Source of the DNA: Spirodela intermedia
Lineage: Eukaryota; Streptophyta; Magnoliopsida; Alismatales; Araceae
Reading direction: 5' to 3'
NCBI GenBank assembly: GCA_902729315.2
Contig: LR746267.1
Location: 7,442,424 to 7,506,423, forward strand
Length of the DNA stretch: 64,000 nucleotides
Shown here: positions 1 to 12,060 of the stretch, piece by piece
Numbering within the stretch: the stretch's first letter is position 1
Layout: each line of letters opens with the position of its first letter
The notes under the pieces: generated by a model
What the model was told of the DNA's origin: nothing
Seen by the model: the letters and a program-made list of their open reading frames with translations, nothing else
Database searches by the model: none
Translations under genes and position numbers: made by a program

Positions 1-2790
1 TGGGTGTAATCAAACTAATCGAGGCAGGAACTACTCCACATGAGGCAATCATGCACATCAAGCTACTAATATGCGAAGCAATCACGCATATCAAAATGGG
101 AATTCTCCAAACCATAGAGATCATGGCAGAGGCAGAACACAACGATGCCAAATCTGTCTCCAATTTGGTCATCGTGGCCATGAATGTTGCGAACAGTTTA
201 ACAAGAGTTTCCTTAGAGGGTTCTCAAATGATCAACAAATATCGATGTCAAATCTCACATACAATGGTGGATCTACTCATGCCTATATGATGACACATAA
301 CTAAACATCTCCATTGGCTGAATCTATGCCTCGGTATTTGGATAGCAGTGCAGCTCATCAAATTACCACATATCAGTCCAGCTCTTTACACTAGACCATA
401 TCAGCTCTACGTTGACAACAGTACAGATTTGCCTATTTGGTCCTCTAGTTCTTATCAACTCACTACTTCTTCATGCTCTCTGCGATTAACTAATGTGCTT
501 CATGTGCTTGACATAATGTAAAATTTACTTTATCTTAGCAAATTAACTGCAGAAAATGATGTTTTTGTCGAATTTTATCCTACTTAGTGCCTAGTGAAGG
601 ATCGAAAAACAAGAACCATCTTACTTTGGTGACAACTCAAAGATGACCTCTATCATCTTCATGCTTCATGTGACCATCCTCACACTTACCTCAGCACATA
701 GGCATCACCCTCAATCTTTCATGATATATTAGGACATTTGCACTTCAAAGTACTTTGTAATGTGATCAAACAATTTGGGTTGCTTATTACACATCATCCA
801 AAATCCTCTATTTGTGAGTCTTGTTCTCTTACCAAAAACCACAAGTTACCTCTCAGATGTGGAAACATTCTTCTACCAAACTATTTGAATTAATACATTT
901 TAATCTTTGAAAACTTTCCTCAATCATCTCCCACTATGGATTTTCTTACTATATTATATTTGTAGGCGACTATAGTAATTATATATTACTCTATTCTCTT
1001 AAACATAAGAGTGATGTCATTTCTATTTTTTTCTCAATTTTATTAACATATTGAACATCAATTTTTCACAAAAATCTGTTCCTTATAATCTAATTGGGGT
1101 GGAGAATATATGGTTTTTCATCATAGTCTTAAGGAAGGTATTGGACATTAAGTCTCATGCCCCCACACTCTGGAACAAAATGACAGCTCTAGGTAGTGAA
1201 AACAACTCTAGTATTACTTACTAGTGCTTCATTGCCCAAGAAATATTAGGATGAAGCCGTATCAATTAACGTTTACCTTATCAATCATCTAACTACTCCA
1301 GTTCAAAATGATTGCTCTCTTGTTGAATGTATTTTTCAAAAACCTTCGTATTACCTTATTCTTAAAACTTGTGATTGCCTTTGCTATCCTAATCCTTATC
1401 TTACTCATTAATATGATAAATGTCTTTTTCTTAGCTATAGTTCTTTACATCTTAGCTATCGATATTTGTCTCTCACAACTAAAAAACTTTATTTATCTCA
1501 CCATATACTATTTGATGAATATGTTTTCTCTCTTATAGTTGACTCCAGTCAACATGTTACCACACAACAGCCATCCAACAGCCCTAGACTTCTTTCGCTT
1601 CCTACTTTCCTTCCTCCTACTTTACTTCCTCTAGTTCTACTACCTCTTTTTCAGTCAGTCCTCCCTCTTCTTTCCTTTCTCATAGTAACCCTTCTCAATT
1701 AACTTCAACCCTTTCCTCCTATCAACATCAATCCTTGTCTTCTCCCACTCTTCCTACTTCAACACCAATTTGTAGTCCTCTTCCACCTCAATCCAACTCT
1801 CCTCCGCTTAGTTATTGATCTCTATGTTAATACTAACTCAATTTCTTTTCATGCTATCTTATCTACATGTTATCCTCTCCTTACTTATCTAATGTCCGTC
1901 GCCTCTCATATTGAACTAACTTGTTTTAATCAGGCTTCAAATGATCCTCTTTTGCGTGCAACTATGTCTGATGAATTTGATGCATTATTGAAAAATGATA
2001 CATAGTATCTTATTCCAAGAGAATCTCACATGAACATCATTGGCTGTAAATGGGTGTTTAAACTAAATCACAAGGCTGATGGCACAATTGACTATCATAA
2101 ATGTCGACTTATAGTCAAAGCTTACAAGCAAAAATCTGACCTTGATTATATAAGACTTTTAGTCCCATCATCAAAGTCACTATAAATCAGGTTCTCCTTG
2201 CTATTGTCATCAACAATGGTTCATTAGACAACTAGATGTGTCTAATGCTTTCTCACATGAACAGCTTGCTGAAATGTCTTATATGGACCAACCTTTCAAT
2301 TTTATTCACCCAATTTTATTCATTAGACATTATGTTTGTCATCTTAAGAAATTATTATATGGCCTAAAACACGCTCCACAAGCATGGTTCACAAGCCTTA
2401 CTCATTGGCTTTTACAATTTAGTTTCTCTGGTTCTAAAATTGATGTTTTTTTTATTTTACAAATACCCCTCTAATTTCAATCTCTTTGTTTCAATATATG
2501 TTAACGATATTCTAATTATTGGCTCAGATCAAAGGGGTGTTGGTGACCTTATTAACTCCAAGCATCATGATTTTTTTGTTAAAGATCTTGGTCATGCAAA
2601 CTATTTTTAAACATTGAGTTTAATAGCATCACAAATTTTTATATTATTTCTTAGTCTAAGTATATTGTAAGTCTACTTCATAAAGTTAATATGGATGGTT
2701 GTAAACTCATCTCTACACCTTTACTTATTTCTTCTACTTCAACTTCCCCGTCTAAGAAACAAAGATCTTATATCTAGGAACACACCTACT
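1..2790 (+). mobile_element. Degenerate Ty1/copia retrotransposon internal region
   Basis: Remnant of a copia polyprotein on the plus strand, broken by many stops and frameshifts. Domains appear in copia order. A gag zinc knuckle (CX2CX4HX4C) is encoded at 146-187. A decayed protease motif (DSSA in place of DSGA) lies near 340. The integrase zinc-binding region, with LGHLH and a CX2C, spans about 720-850. Reverse transcriptase fragments run from about 1940 to 2640 and include GCKWVFKLNHKADG, a YGLKHAPQAW block near 2358-2390 and YVND in place of YVDD near 2497. The RNase H domain is missing; non-LTR sequence takes over near 2800. The 5' end lies outside the window and no LTR is seen. It cannot be active. 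Confidence 0.88.
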
Positions 2791-2819
2791 TCATGAGTGG
2801 ATTATATCCAGGATATAAC

Positions 2820-4440
2820 AAAATTTAGAAGACGCTCACTTACATTCTTGTATTTGGGAGGCTCCATTTATAAAACCAGAACAAAACAAGTATACTTCGA
2901 ACACATCATAAAAAAAATAAGGCGAAGATTGGAAGGTTGACAAGAAAGATTAATTTCACTAGGTGCAAAAATCACATTGATTACAAGTGTATTAAACAGC
3001 ATACCCACCAATAGCTTAGCAATTTATGATGTACCATTAGGGTACTATGGAAGATGGAAAGAATTATTACAAACTTCATGTGGGGGAAAACTAAAAGGGG
3101 AAATAAATACCATTGGGTAGCATGACGATCAATCTATCTACCAAAATTGGAGGGTGGCTTGGGTATTAGATCACTAGAAGAACAATTATTTGTAATGAGA
3201 TGTTGAATGAAACATTCACAATTGGCCCAACAAATTAGATCATTAGCATTATTTGTAATGCTAGGAAAGTTCAAAGAATGGGCATTAAACTTGAAAATGA
3301 TTAAAGGCCCAACAAATTAGAAGAGAATACAAGAGAGATGGCTGAAGATACGAAATGAGTTAAATAGAAAATTGAAAAAAAGGTAAAGTCAATGTATGTA
3401 AAGATGATTGGTTACCTGTAAGAAATCTAGAGGAAAAATGTATAATTACAACGAATCGACCAAGATTAACAGTAAAATAATTAATGGCAAAAGATTGGCA
3501 ACGAGTTCTAGAAGAGGTGGGCATTCGAAGCGAGAGACTAAGGAATTGAGAGCCAAAGGTTATAAATTGAAATAGAAATGACCATAGAATCTAGACCTTA
3601 ACGGTTGAGAATTTCTCCAGAAAATCATTATGGTAAAAATCTAGGAACAAACAGTGCTCTAAATCGTGGGGGGAGTTGACATGACATGAAGCCATCCCAA
3701 CACGAATTTCTTTCTTTATATGGAAATTAATTCAAAGGTGACTACCATTAAATTGGAACTTGAGGAAAAAAGGCTTCTTGCTAGCCCCAAATGTAATTGT
3801 TGTAGCTTGTTGCTAGAAGAGGAAAATGTTGACCTATTTTATAAAGGGATGTGGGTGAAGGAATGCTGGAAGTGGTTTCAAGTAAAATGGAGATTGTCGA
3901 TGAGGAACCAAACACACTCAAGACTATGGACTAACGAAATCCTTAGAAGTGGAAACATTGAAAGAAAATGTAAAACCATAATCAAGATAACATTGTGTTG
4001 TCTCCTATAGGAATTATGGATTGCTCGAAATACATGCAAAATGAAAGGGGAAGTATATAACCCCTCCCTTATCAAATTTAAATGCCTACAATGGGCAAAG
4101 GATTTAGGGCCCATGGTGAAGGCAAGAAAACTCTAACGAGCAAGGAGAAGCTCTTGCTAGCTAGTCGAAACATTAGGATCCTAGAGGAAAAATATCATAC
4201 TCAACTAGAACCAGACTTCATCAAATGCGGTGGAACTTAAACTCAACACTGATGGGGCATCTAAAGGTAACCTATGTAAAGCTAGGGGGAGGTGAAATCA
4301 TCTGAGATTCTAGGGGAACCTGATTGAGGCCTTCACTGGTTTTTATGGGAGGACCACTTCCATGGTGGTCGAGTGTCGGGCACTACGGGATGGTCTAGTA
4401 CTCTATAAATAATACAATGTCTCAAATATCATTGTAGAAA
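2820..4440 (+). mobile_element. Degenerate L1-type LINE, 3' part of ORF2
   Basis: Translating the plus strand across several frames gives the plant L1 ORF2 C-terminal half. The post-RT connection domain (YLGGSIYKT, then LISLGAKITLITSVLNSIP and GGLGIRSLEEQ) lies at about 2840-3190. A zinc-binding RVT region with CNCC and DLFYKG lies near 3795-3850. An RNase H module (LNTDGASKGN, then VECRALRDGL) lies at about 4215-4400. Multiple stops and shifts interrupt it. The RT core and ORF1 are absent, so this is a 5'-truncated or partial copy. It abuts the copia remnant directly, which suggests insertion into it, but I could not identify a target-site duplication or a poly-A tail. Confidence 0.85.
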
Positions 4441-5884
4441 TAATTCTAAAATACTAGTACATATTGACAATTAAAATCATGCTAGAAAGAAATATTATAT
4501 CATCTGAATATGATAAAAGAAATTCATCACCAGCATATGGAAGGTAATTCTAAGATAGATTTTCTAACTAACCATGGAATAATGCAAGAAAAGAGAATGA
4601 AATTTCACAGTATATAGGAACTACCACACAAAGGAATAGGAGTCTACAACTTAGATAAGTAGGGGCTCGCAACTTAGAGGATTACCACTAAGCAAACAAA
4701 AGAATGAAGGTAAAAGAAAACCGAAGGTAGCCAAAGACAAGAAGAGTTATGGATGAATAGGAGATTGAAAATAAATAGTTCACCCCAGCCTCACGTAGGG
4801 ATCATCTATCAAGCATGCCGGTGATGTAGCAAGAGAAGTTGTCTGATTGGGCAAAAGGTCAACAACACTCATAGTCTAATCTAACAAGAAGGACAATAGA
4901 GAAAGGGATGGAAGGAAGTTGGGGGCCGGAAGCCATGGATCAAGGAGGTTGCCCCGAGACCCTAGGTGTCAGTAAGACTCTAGAATCGTTGGAAAATAGA
5001 GAGGCTAAGGACGAAAGGGTAAAATGCTGGAAATAGATGGATCGATCGGTACAATAGAAGGTAGTGTGAAAGCACCAAAAGCCGGTAAGCCCCCCTCCAA
5101 AAAAAAAGACAAGAAAGGGAAGCAAAGGAAAATCCCAAGGAGAAAAAAAAAGAAAAGAAAGAGGGAGGAAAGAAAGAGTATTATGAGGAGAAAGGTAAAA
5201 TTGTGAGGAGAAACCTGCCTAATTTCTCAGATCCACTTGAGCCCAGCCTTCAAACTAAAGTGCGAAAACCTCTCTTCGTAACTCAGTGACAGAGTTAATG
5301 GCCTAGGGTGGAGGGGCAGAACTCTGACATGCCAACCTATGTTCCAGAAGGTACGATATAATTATGAGTGGAGAAAACCCTAGCCAAGACCAGACATTGA
5401 GGCTTGAGAGGTAGCTGAACAACAACCAATGGCTCAAAGTGAGCAAGGGAGAACTAGGGAAAAGGAAGGTGGCAAATGAGAAGAGACAAATGGAAACCTG
5501 GGAACAACGAAAAGCAAGGCAGCAGAAGGATGGAAAAGGAACAATGTCAAGTGCAGATACCCAATGACTACCGGTGATCGCCCAAAGTCCCAAGTCATAG
5601 GGCTGGATCCCGATTCAGAACGGATAAATAGTTCGAAGATTCAAAGTAGACACGTGAGCAACATAAGGTGAAGGGTACATGCACATGAAGGGGAGTCCAA
5701 GCAGGTGAATAAGCTAAGGAGAAAAACAAAGAACAAGAGAAGGGGCCCAATTCGAAGAGAGAGGGAAGTGATGAAGAAGGACTAACGACCAGGAGACAAA
5801 TGGACACGGAACGGCCCAACTAGACAGCCCAATAGATAGAAGCAGACCCATCGGGGTCTCACCAACAGTAGGAAGAGGCCAAAT
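4441..5884. other. Gene-free purine-rich stretch
   Basis: No reading frame here resembles a known protein. The plus strand is unusually rich in A and G, with oligo-A/G runs near 5098-5200. It probably includes more decayed transposon sequence after the LINE, but no domain supports that. The short open frames on the minus strand look like by-products of the base composition. Confidence 0.5.
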
Positions 5885-7098
5885 ACCTCTTCGTCCAGGC
5901 TGCAGAGCATGGTGGCGAGGTCTCTCGGATGTTGGAGGTCAACAAGGTCTGGCTCAGCAGATCTTCTCAGGAGAAAGGTCCACATTTAAGCTCGTTTGAC
6001 CACGTATTTTACCCTGTGGAAAATACTTTCTTCTCCGCATGCTTCTTACTGGTTTTTGGGACTCGCAGCAAGATCATCTCCTTCGGTGCTTCTCTCAACC
6101 TGCCCTGTAGCTTGCTGTAAGAAGGGCGCACTCCTTGGCCATGGTAGGTTCCTGTCTGAAAACCCATGTTATTTCTCCTATAATAAATAACATAGTTTGC
6201 ATCTTCAGCCTTATTCGTAGACAAACATTTTATTTAAACTTTAGATAAATGAACGTTGACATCGTATGATCTTGAGTTAAAATATGTGTATAAAACCTGT
6301 CCAGCATGCGCCGAGGTTCATCACACGGAATCACTTGACGTCATTTACATCATCCTCGTCATCGAATAATCCCCTGGGATCAGCACCCCAAAACAGTGCC
6401 AGTGATTTCTTCGATGAATATTCATGATCTCTGGGAACCATTCTCTACCCTGGAGAGTTTATACGCATGGGAGAGGAAACTTCACGACGAAGTTGAGGTA
6501 TTTAAGCTTCCCCACTTGCTGCATGGTTTTTTTTTTCTCGTAATTTTCACTATCAACCCATTTTCTTCAATATTTTTCGCCAATTTGATTCATTTTTTGT
6601 AGGGTTTTTGTTGTTTTTAACGTTGGGATAACATATGATTGTCATCCTCCGCTCTCCCATCCCTGAGCAAAACTTTTGGTGCTTATTACGGTTTTTTTTT
6701 TTTGTTTAATCCACAGGCCAGTGAATTAATCAGAGGGGCGTATGATCGGAAGTGCGACCAGCTCAAGCGTGAGTTTTCCAGGGGCCTCAATGCCCGAGTG
6801 ATTGCTGGAACTCGAGATGTGGCAAAGGATCTCCATTCTCAAATCAGGGTTGCCATCCATGCCGTCAACTCAATATCTAAGCGAATCGAGAAACTGCAAC
6901 CGCTGGAGTTAGTCAACGGCTGGGTGATTCCTGAAAGTTTTTCTAGCCTCCGAGTCCTCTCCATTTACTCCCATTTCAGAAATTATATATTATCGGATGA
7001 AAATCTTTTTTGGCATTATTTCTTCAATTTTATACCACACAAATAAATGTATTTCTAATTACAAAGTTGATAAATCGTAAATCTATTGCCATTTCCGA
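5885..7098 (+). pseudogene. Partial, broken copy of the DUF632 gene
   Basis: This stretch is nearly identical to 12809-13984, the middle of the intact DUF630/DUF632 gene, and keeps the same orientation. It holds the end of exon 1, intron 1, exon 2, intron 2 and exon 3. It lacks the start with its DUF630 domain and the last exon. Several lesions are visible. The exon 2 acceptor TATAG of the intact gene reads TATAA here (near 6288). One base is missing in the ATTCCATGATC context (near 6420), which shifts the frame. About 21 bases that encode RDEELQL in the intact gene are missing near 6897. Intron 1 also differs by a 28-bp indel near 6240. Homology stops abruptly after CCATTTCCGAG at about 7098, just before the LTP-like gene. 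Confidence 0.9.
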
Positions 7099-7150
7099 GC
7101 AAGCTGCTGCAGCAGCAGCAGGAGCAAGAGCAGCAGAGCTCCCGGTGACA

Positions 7151-8046
7151 ATGACGATGGCGAACTTCGCGTGCGTTATGGCGTGCACCATCTTTTCCTC
7201 CGTCATCTTCCACCCGGTCGGCGCCGCCGCCCAAGCGCGTGGACTGCTCCACCGTCACCTTCGGCATGATGGACTGTCTCGGCTACGTGAGCGCTGGTAG
7301 CGAGGCGGACCAGCCCGACGACTCCTGTTGCGAGGGCGTCCTGGCGGCGGCGCAGCTCGGCCTTCCCTGCCTCTGCGAGGCCCTCCACGAGGCGGCCTTC
7401 ATGAATGTCAACCTCAACATCTCCCGCGCCGCCCGTCTCGCCGCCGCCTGCCATGTCTACGTTCCCCCCTCCACCAGCTGCAACGGTACAATGGATGCGG
7501 GCATGTGATAATGCACTCTCCGTGACATAATTATTATTTAGAAGTATATTGTAGATAGCAAATTGAATCCCTATAATCCAGTCGAATGATGTTGACGACG
7601 ACATTCTTTGTAATCTCTCAGCGACACGCTCTCCACACGCTGGTGGGGCTCCTGCTGGTATGGAAACTCTTCATAATACATCGTGAAGCTCTCTGTGATT
7701 ACTGCGTCCCCCCGAGTTACCACCTCCGCCTGATATTTTGCTTGCCATAGTGCCGTCGAAGCCACAGACTGCTGTATCTTCTTCTCCGTCACCGTTGCCG
7801 GCGCCGGCGGAACCGCGCCGCCTGGTCTCTCCCGCCGAGCCCCCCACAACGACGACTCTCGGATCTCCAGCGCCGGTGGAACAGCGCCGCCCGTTCTCTC
7901 CTGCCGAGTCGCCTCCATCGACTCTCAAATCCCCGGCGACTGGGACGGTGACGGTGACGGTGCCCTCAGGGTGTTCATCTCTCGCGGTTGGTCTCGTCTG
8001 TCTCGTGCTCGGTGTCACTGTCACTGCAGCGTCTCTCCAAATATAA
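7151..8046 (+). CDS. LTPG-like GPI-anchored lipid-transfer protein, with apparent frameshift
   Basis: Predicted non-specific lipid-transfer protein of the GPI-anchored (LTPG) class, which binds lipids at the outer plasma membrane and wall. Exon 1 (7151-7485) encodes a signal peptide (MTMANFACVMAC...VGAAA) and then an eight-cysteine domain with the family order C, C, CC, CXC, C, C. Intron GT at 7486 and AG at 7749-7750 joins in phase 1 to exon 2 (7751-8046). Exon 2 encodes a Pro/Ser-rich spacer and a hydrophobic C-terminal tail (SGCSSLAVGLVCLVLG) of the type replaced by a GPI anchor. The signal peptide and the cysteine domain are in different frames. One extra base in the GCCGCCGCCCAAG run near 7225-7240 would explain this. 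It is either a real disabling indel or a sequence error. The start is the first of two in-frame ATGs (7151 and 7157). Confidence 0.78.
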
Positions 8047-9583
8047 CACAGAGATTGAAAGAGAGAGAGAGAGTTGACCATCCATATCCCGATGACGTGG
8101 GGATTTTATGGATAAATGGATCTCTATAGGTTTACATGAGATATATACGAAAATGTAGTACAACCGGCCGCAAAACAGCGTGATAGTGTTTATACTATGG
8201 TGACTTTAACGGCGAGGGGATTTGTCGCAGATTCGGAAGTCGCCCAGAACCTGAAGTTCAGGAAGGTTATTGGGAAGAGGGTGGGGTCTGCCGCCAGAGG
8301 AAGGAGGAGGAGGCTTGCCGGAGAAAGAAGGGATGGGTAGGGAGATCGACACTTGGAAAAATCTCATATAAAGCCAAAATATCAGTAAGAGAACTATGTC
8401 GGCACCATGTTGGTGTGAGGGACCAGAGAATCCTTCCTCGGCGAGATGCCTCCAAGATGGCACCTTGCCTCTCCGCAAAAATGACAACCGGCTAGCTTTC
8501 TCCGCACATGACAGTTTGAGAGACGTTGACTTTTTGCCCACCCAGCGAGATTATACATGATGGCTGCCGCGTCAAAAGCGAAGGACCTGATCTCCGGGTG
8601 GGGTTTCAACGGGCCATATGTTGGGCCAGAGAAAACTCCGATGGCTGACCCGTGGATGGTCTCTGAGGGAAGACCGACGGATGGATGAAGAAAAAGTGAA
8701 ATCCGAAGTGGGACAAGAGTCGGGCCGTGGGGTAAGCTCGAGCTGACGCGGTTTGGCGGCGGAAGCCGCCAGGGAGTATCGGATTCCGATCGATGACAGC
8801 TGCGGAATTCCGCTTTCGACAAACCAGAGAGCGCTTAATGAGTAGCCCCTGGTCAATGAAGTTCCGGGTGAGATCAACGTTTCACACGGGGAAGACCCGC
8901 TTAGAAAGGTGGCAAGTGCATGAAGTGGGACTCTGCATGGGAAAAACCTACTTTTTGAGAAACTGAGACCGAGTCTCTCTCTCTCTCTCTCTCTATCTAT
9001 ATATATATATATATCTTTCTCTCTACTTAACTTATCGATATTATCTGGTTATCTATATTACTCACTCCTTTAATTCCCCCCCCCCCCTCCGTCTGTAATT
9101 TATCCATCTTCTCTCTCTCCCACTCTCCGTCTCTCAATCTGCCTAGTTTATCGATATTCTCTCGTTCTCTATGTATCCATTCCTTACATCCCCACTCCGC
9201 GTCTAATGTATTCTTCTTCCCTCTTTGTCCCTGTTCCGTCCGTCAGTCGCTCTGTCCTGTGCGACTCGATCTCGATCTCCATATTCACTTCTCCGTAGAA
9301 AATGTAAGCCATGGCGGGGGAGGGGACGGGCGAGAAAATACTGCATACGTCCAAAGAGAAGCTTCTCCGTCGGACAAAACCCAGTTGGTGAAACGAAGAG
9401 TGTGGGAGCCAGACGAAGATAGAGATGGCACACTGAACTTTGTTAGAAGCCGCGAAGTCATCCCCCTCCAAGAGCAGCTTCTTCGCCCCCGGCCGAGCTC
9501 TTCCATGGCGGGAGGCCCCCACTGGGCCTAACCTAAATGGCACCCACCCAGCCGCCTTCTCTTACTCGCTGACCACTGTCGCC
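8047..9583. other. Intergenic region upstream of peroxidase
   Basis: No recognisable gene. It holds a (CT)n run followed by (AT)n at about 8974-9014, a C-rich run near 9078, and CT-rich sequence leading to the peroxidase promoter. Open frames on the minus strand at 8206-8877 match no family I know and look like non-coding sequence. Confidence 0.5.
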
Positions 9584-10812
<1,229 letters not shown>

Positions 10813-11170
10813 AGCCTCGACTCCGACAGAAGAGAGAGAGTATGGTCCTCTACTAAAACCTTTGATTCTCTGACAGAAGAGAGGGTGTACTTAATTTACA
10901 TACAAATAATGGAAAAAAAGGTTTGGGTTGTGATAATCAGAGTCCCACATCGCGTCAGCCCAATAAATTCTCTCGGGACATATCAACAGTTGGCTGCGCA
11001 ACCTGCGCATTTGTCAGTAGGCCCACTCCACATATTGGCCCATGAGGCCTCGTCCTCCAGCAGCCGCATGACGAAATCCTATTTTATTTGGTCCTTATGG
11101 AAAATCATTAATCACCATTAATGTCCTATTAATTATAACTCACAATGCTCCATAACCAGAAATCATCATT
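10813..11170. other. Downstream region of peroxidase
   Basis: Contains the presumed 3' UTR and polyadenylation region of the peroxidase and then AT-rich spacer. No gene is recognised. Confidence 0.5.
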
Positions 11171-11710
11171 TAACGAGTACTTTCTGTAAATGGAGAATAT
11201 ATAAGGAATATTATTAACACTACTATTACTACAAATAATTAGATAGTATATTTCTAAATTTAGTAGATAATAAACTACTTCCTAATTTTTAATAAATAAT
11301 AGTTTTAAAAATGGTATAGCATGAATGATTAACTTGAGAATTTTTATTTACTCTGAATATATAAATAATTTAGCGAGTACCCTACTATTACATCAAGAAT
11401 ATATGAGCAACGTTAGTAACCTTACTATTACTACAACTAGTGGATAATAATTTAATTCCGTATTTTTTAATAAATATTTTTTAAAAACAAAGTTATATCA
11501 TGAATGATTAACTAGAGAAATTTAGAAAGTTATACATGAAGAATATATAAGGAATATTATTAACCGTTTTATTTCTACAAAGAATTAGATAGTATATTTC
11601 TAAATTTAGTAGATAATAAATTATTTTGATAATTTTTACTAAATACTTTTTTGATTTAAATTGTATAGAATGAATGATTAACTCGAGAAATTTTATTTAC
11701 TCTGAATATA
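11171..11710. repeat. Degenerate AT-rich tandem repeat, about 3 units
   Basis: Blocks recur in the same order and orientation. GAATATATAAGGAATATTATTAA starts near 11195 and 11541 with a diverged copy near 11397. ATGAATGATTAACT recurs near 11322, 11502 and 11670. ATTTCTAAATTTAGTAGATAATAAA recurs near 11250 and 11598. Units are roughly 145-200 bp and diverged by substitutions and indels. No coding potential. Confidence 0.7.
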
Positions 11711-12060
11711 TAGATATATTTATATTATATATAATAATATACAAAGCTTTTACGCCAACAGTCAGTCTCTGAACATACCCCTCCACTACCCTGAGGGAGA
11801 GGAACAAGGCACCTCCTGGTGGCGCGCCGCCTCCTCTGGTAGCACTCCTCGACCTCACTGCTCTGAAGGCACAGAGACGTCCACTCCATTTTCACGGTGG
11901 GGAAGCTCTACACCATGGAATACCCAGCTCGCTGTTGCGCTGGAGGTTGAAGAAGACTTCCGGTGGGGTGAGGGGGAGGAAGAATAGGGCTCTGCTCAGA
12001 GGGAGATGGCCGCTCCGTGAAAGTGGGTCCGCCGCGGCGGAGAACGTAGAAGGTGGCGTG

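Noticed and set aside
5303-5985. Minus-strand open frames in the purine-rich stretch
   Set aside because: They arise from a CT-rich composition on that strand and show no domain; the last one overlaps the DUF632 copy in the wrong orientation.
8206-8877. Overlapping minus-strand open frames upstream of the peroxidase
   Set aside because: No family resemblance, no convincing start, and frames overlap each other. Treated as spacer.
11935-12060. In-frame N-terminal extension of the DUF632 protein
   Set aside because: The family begins at the MGSGTSK-type start at 12061; the extension is not conserved in character and would remove the myristoylation site.
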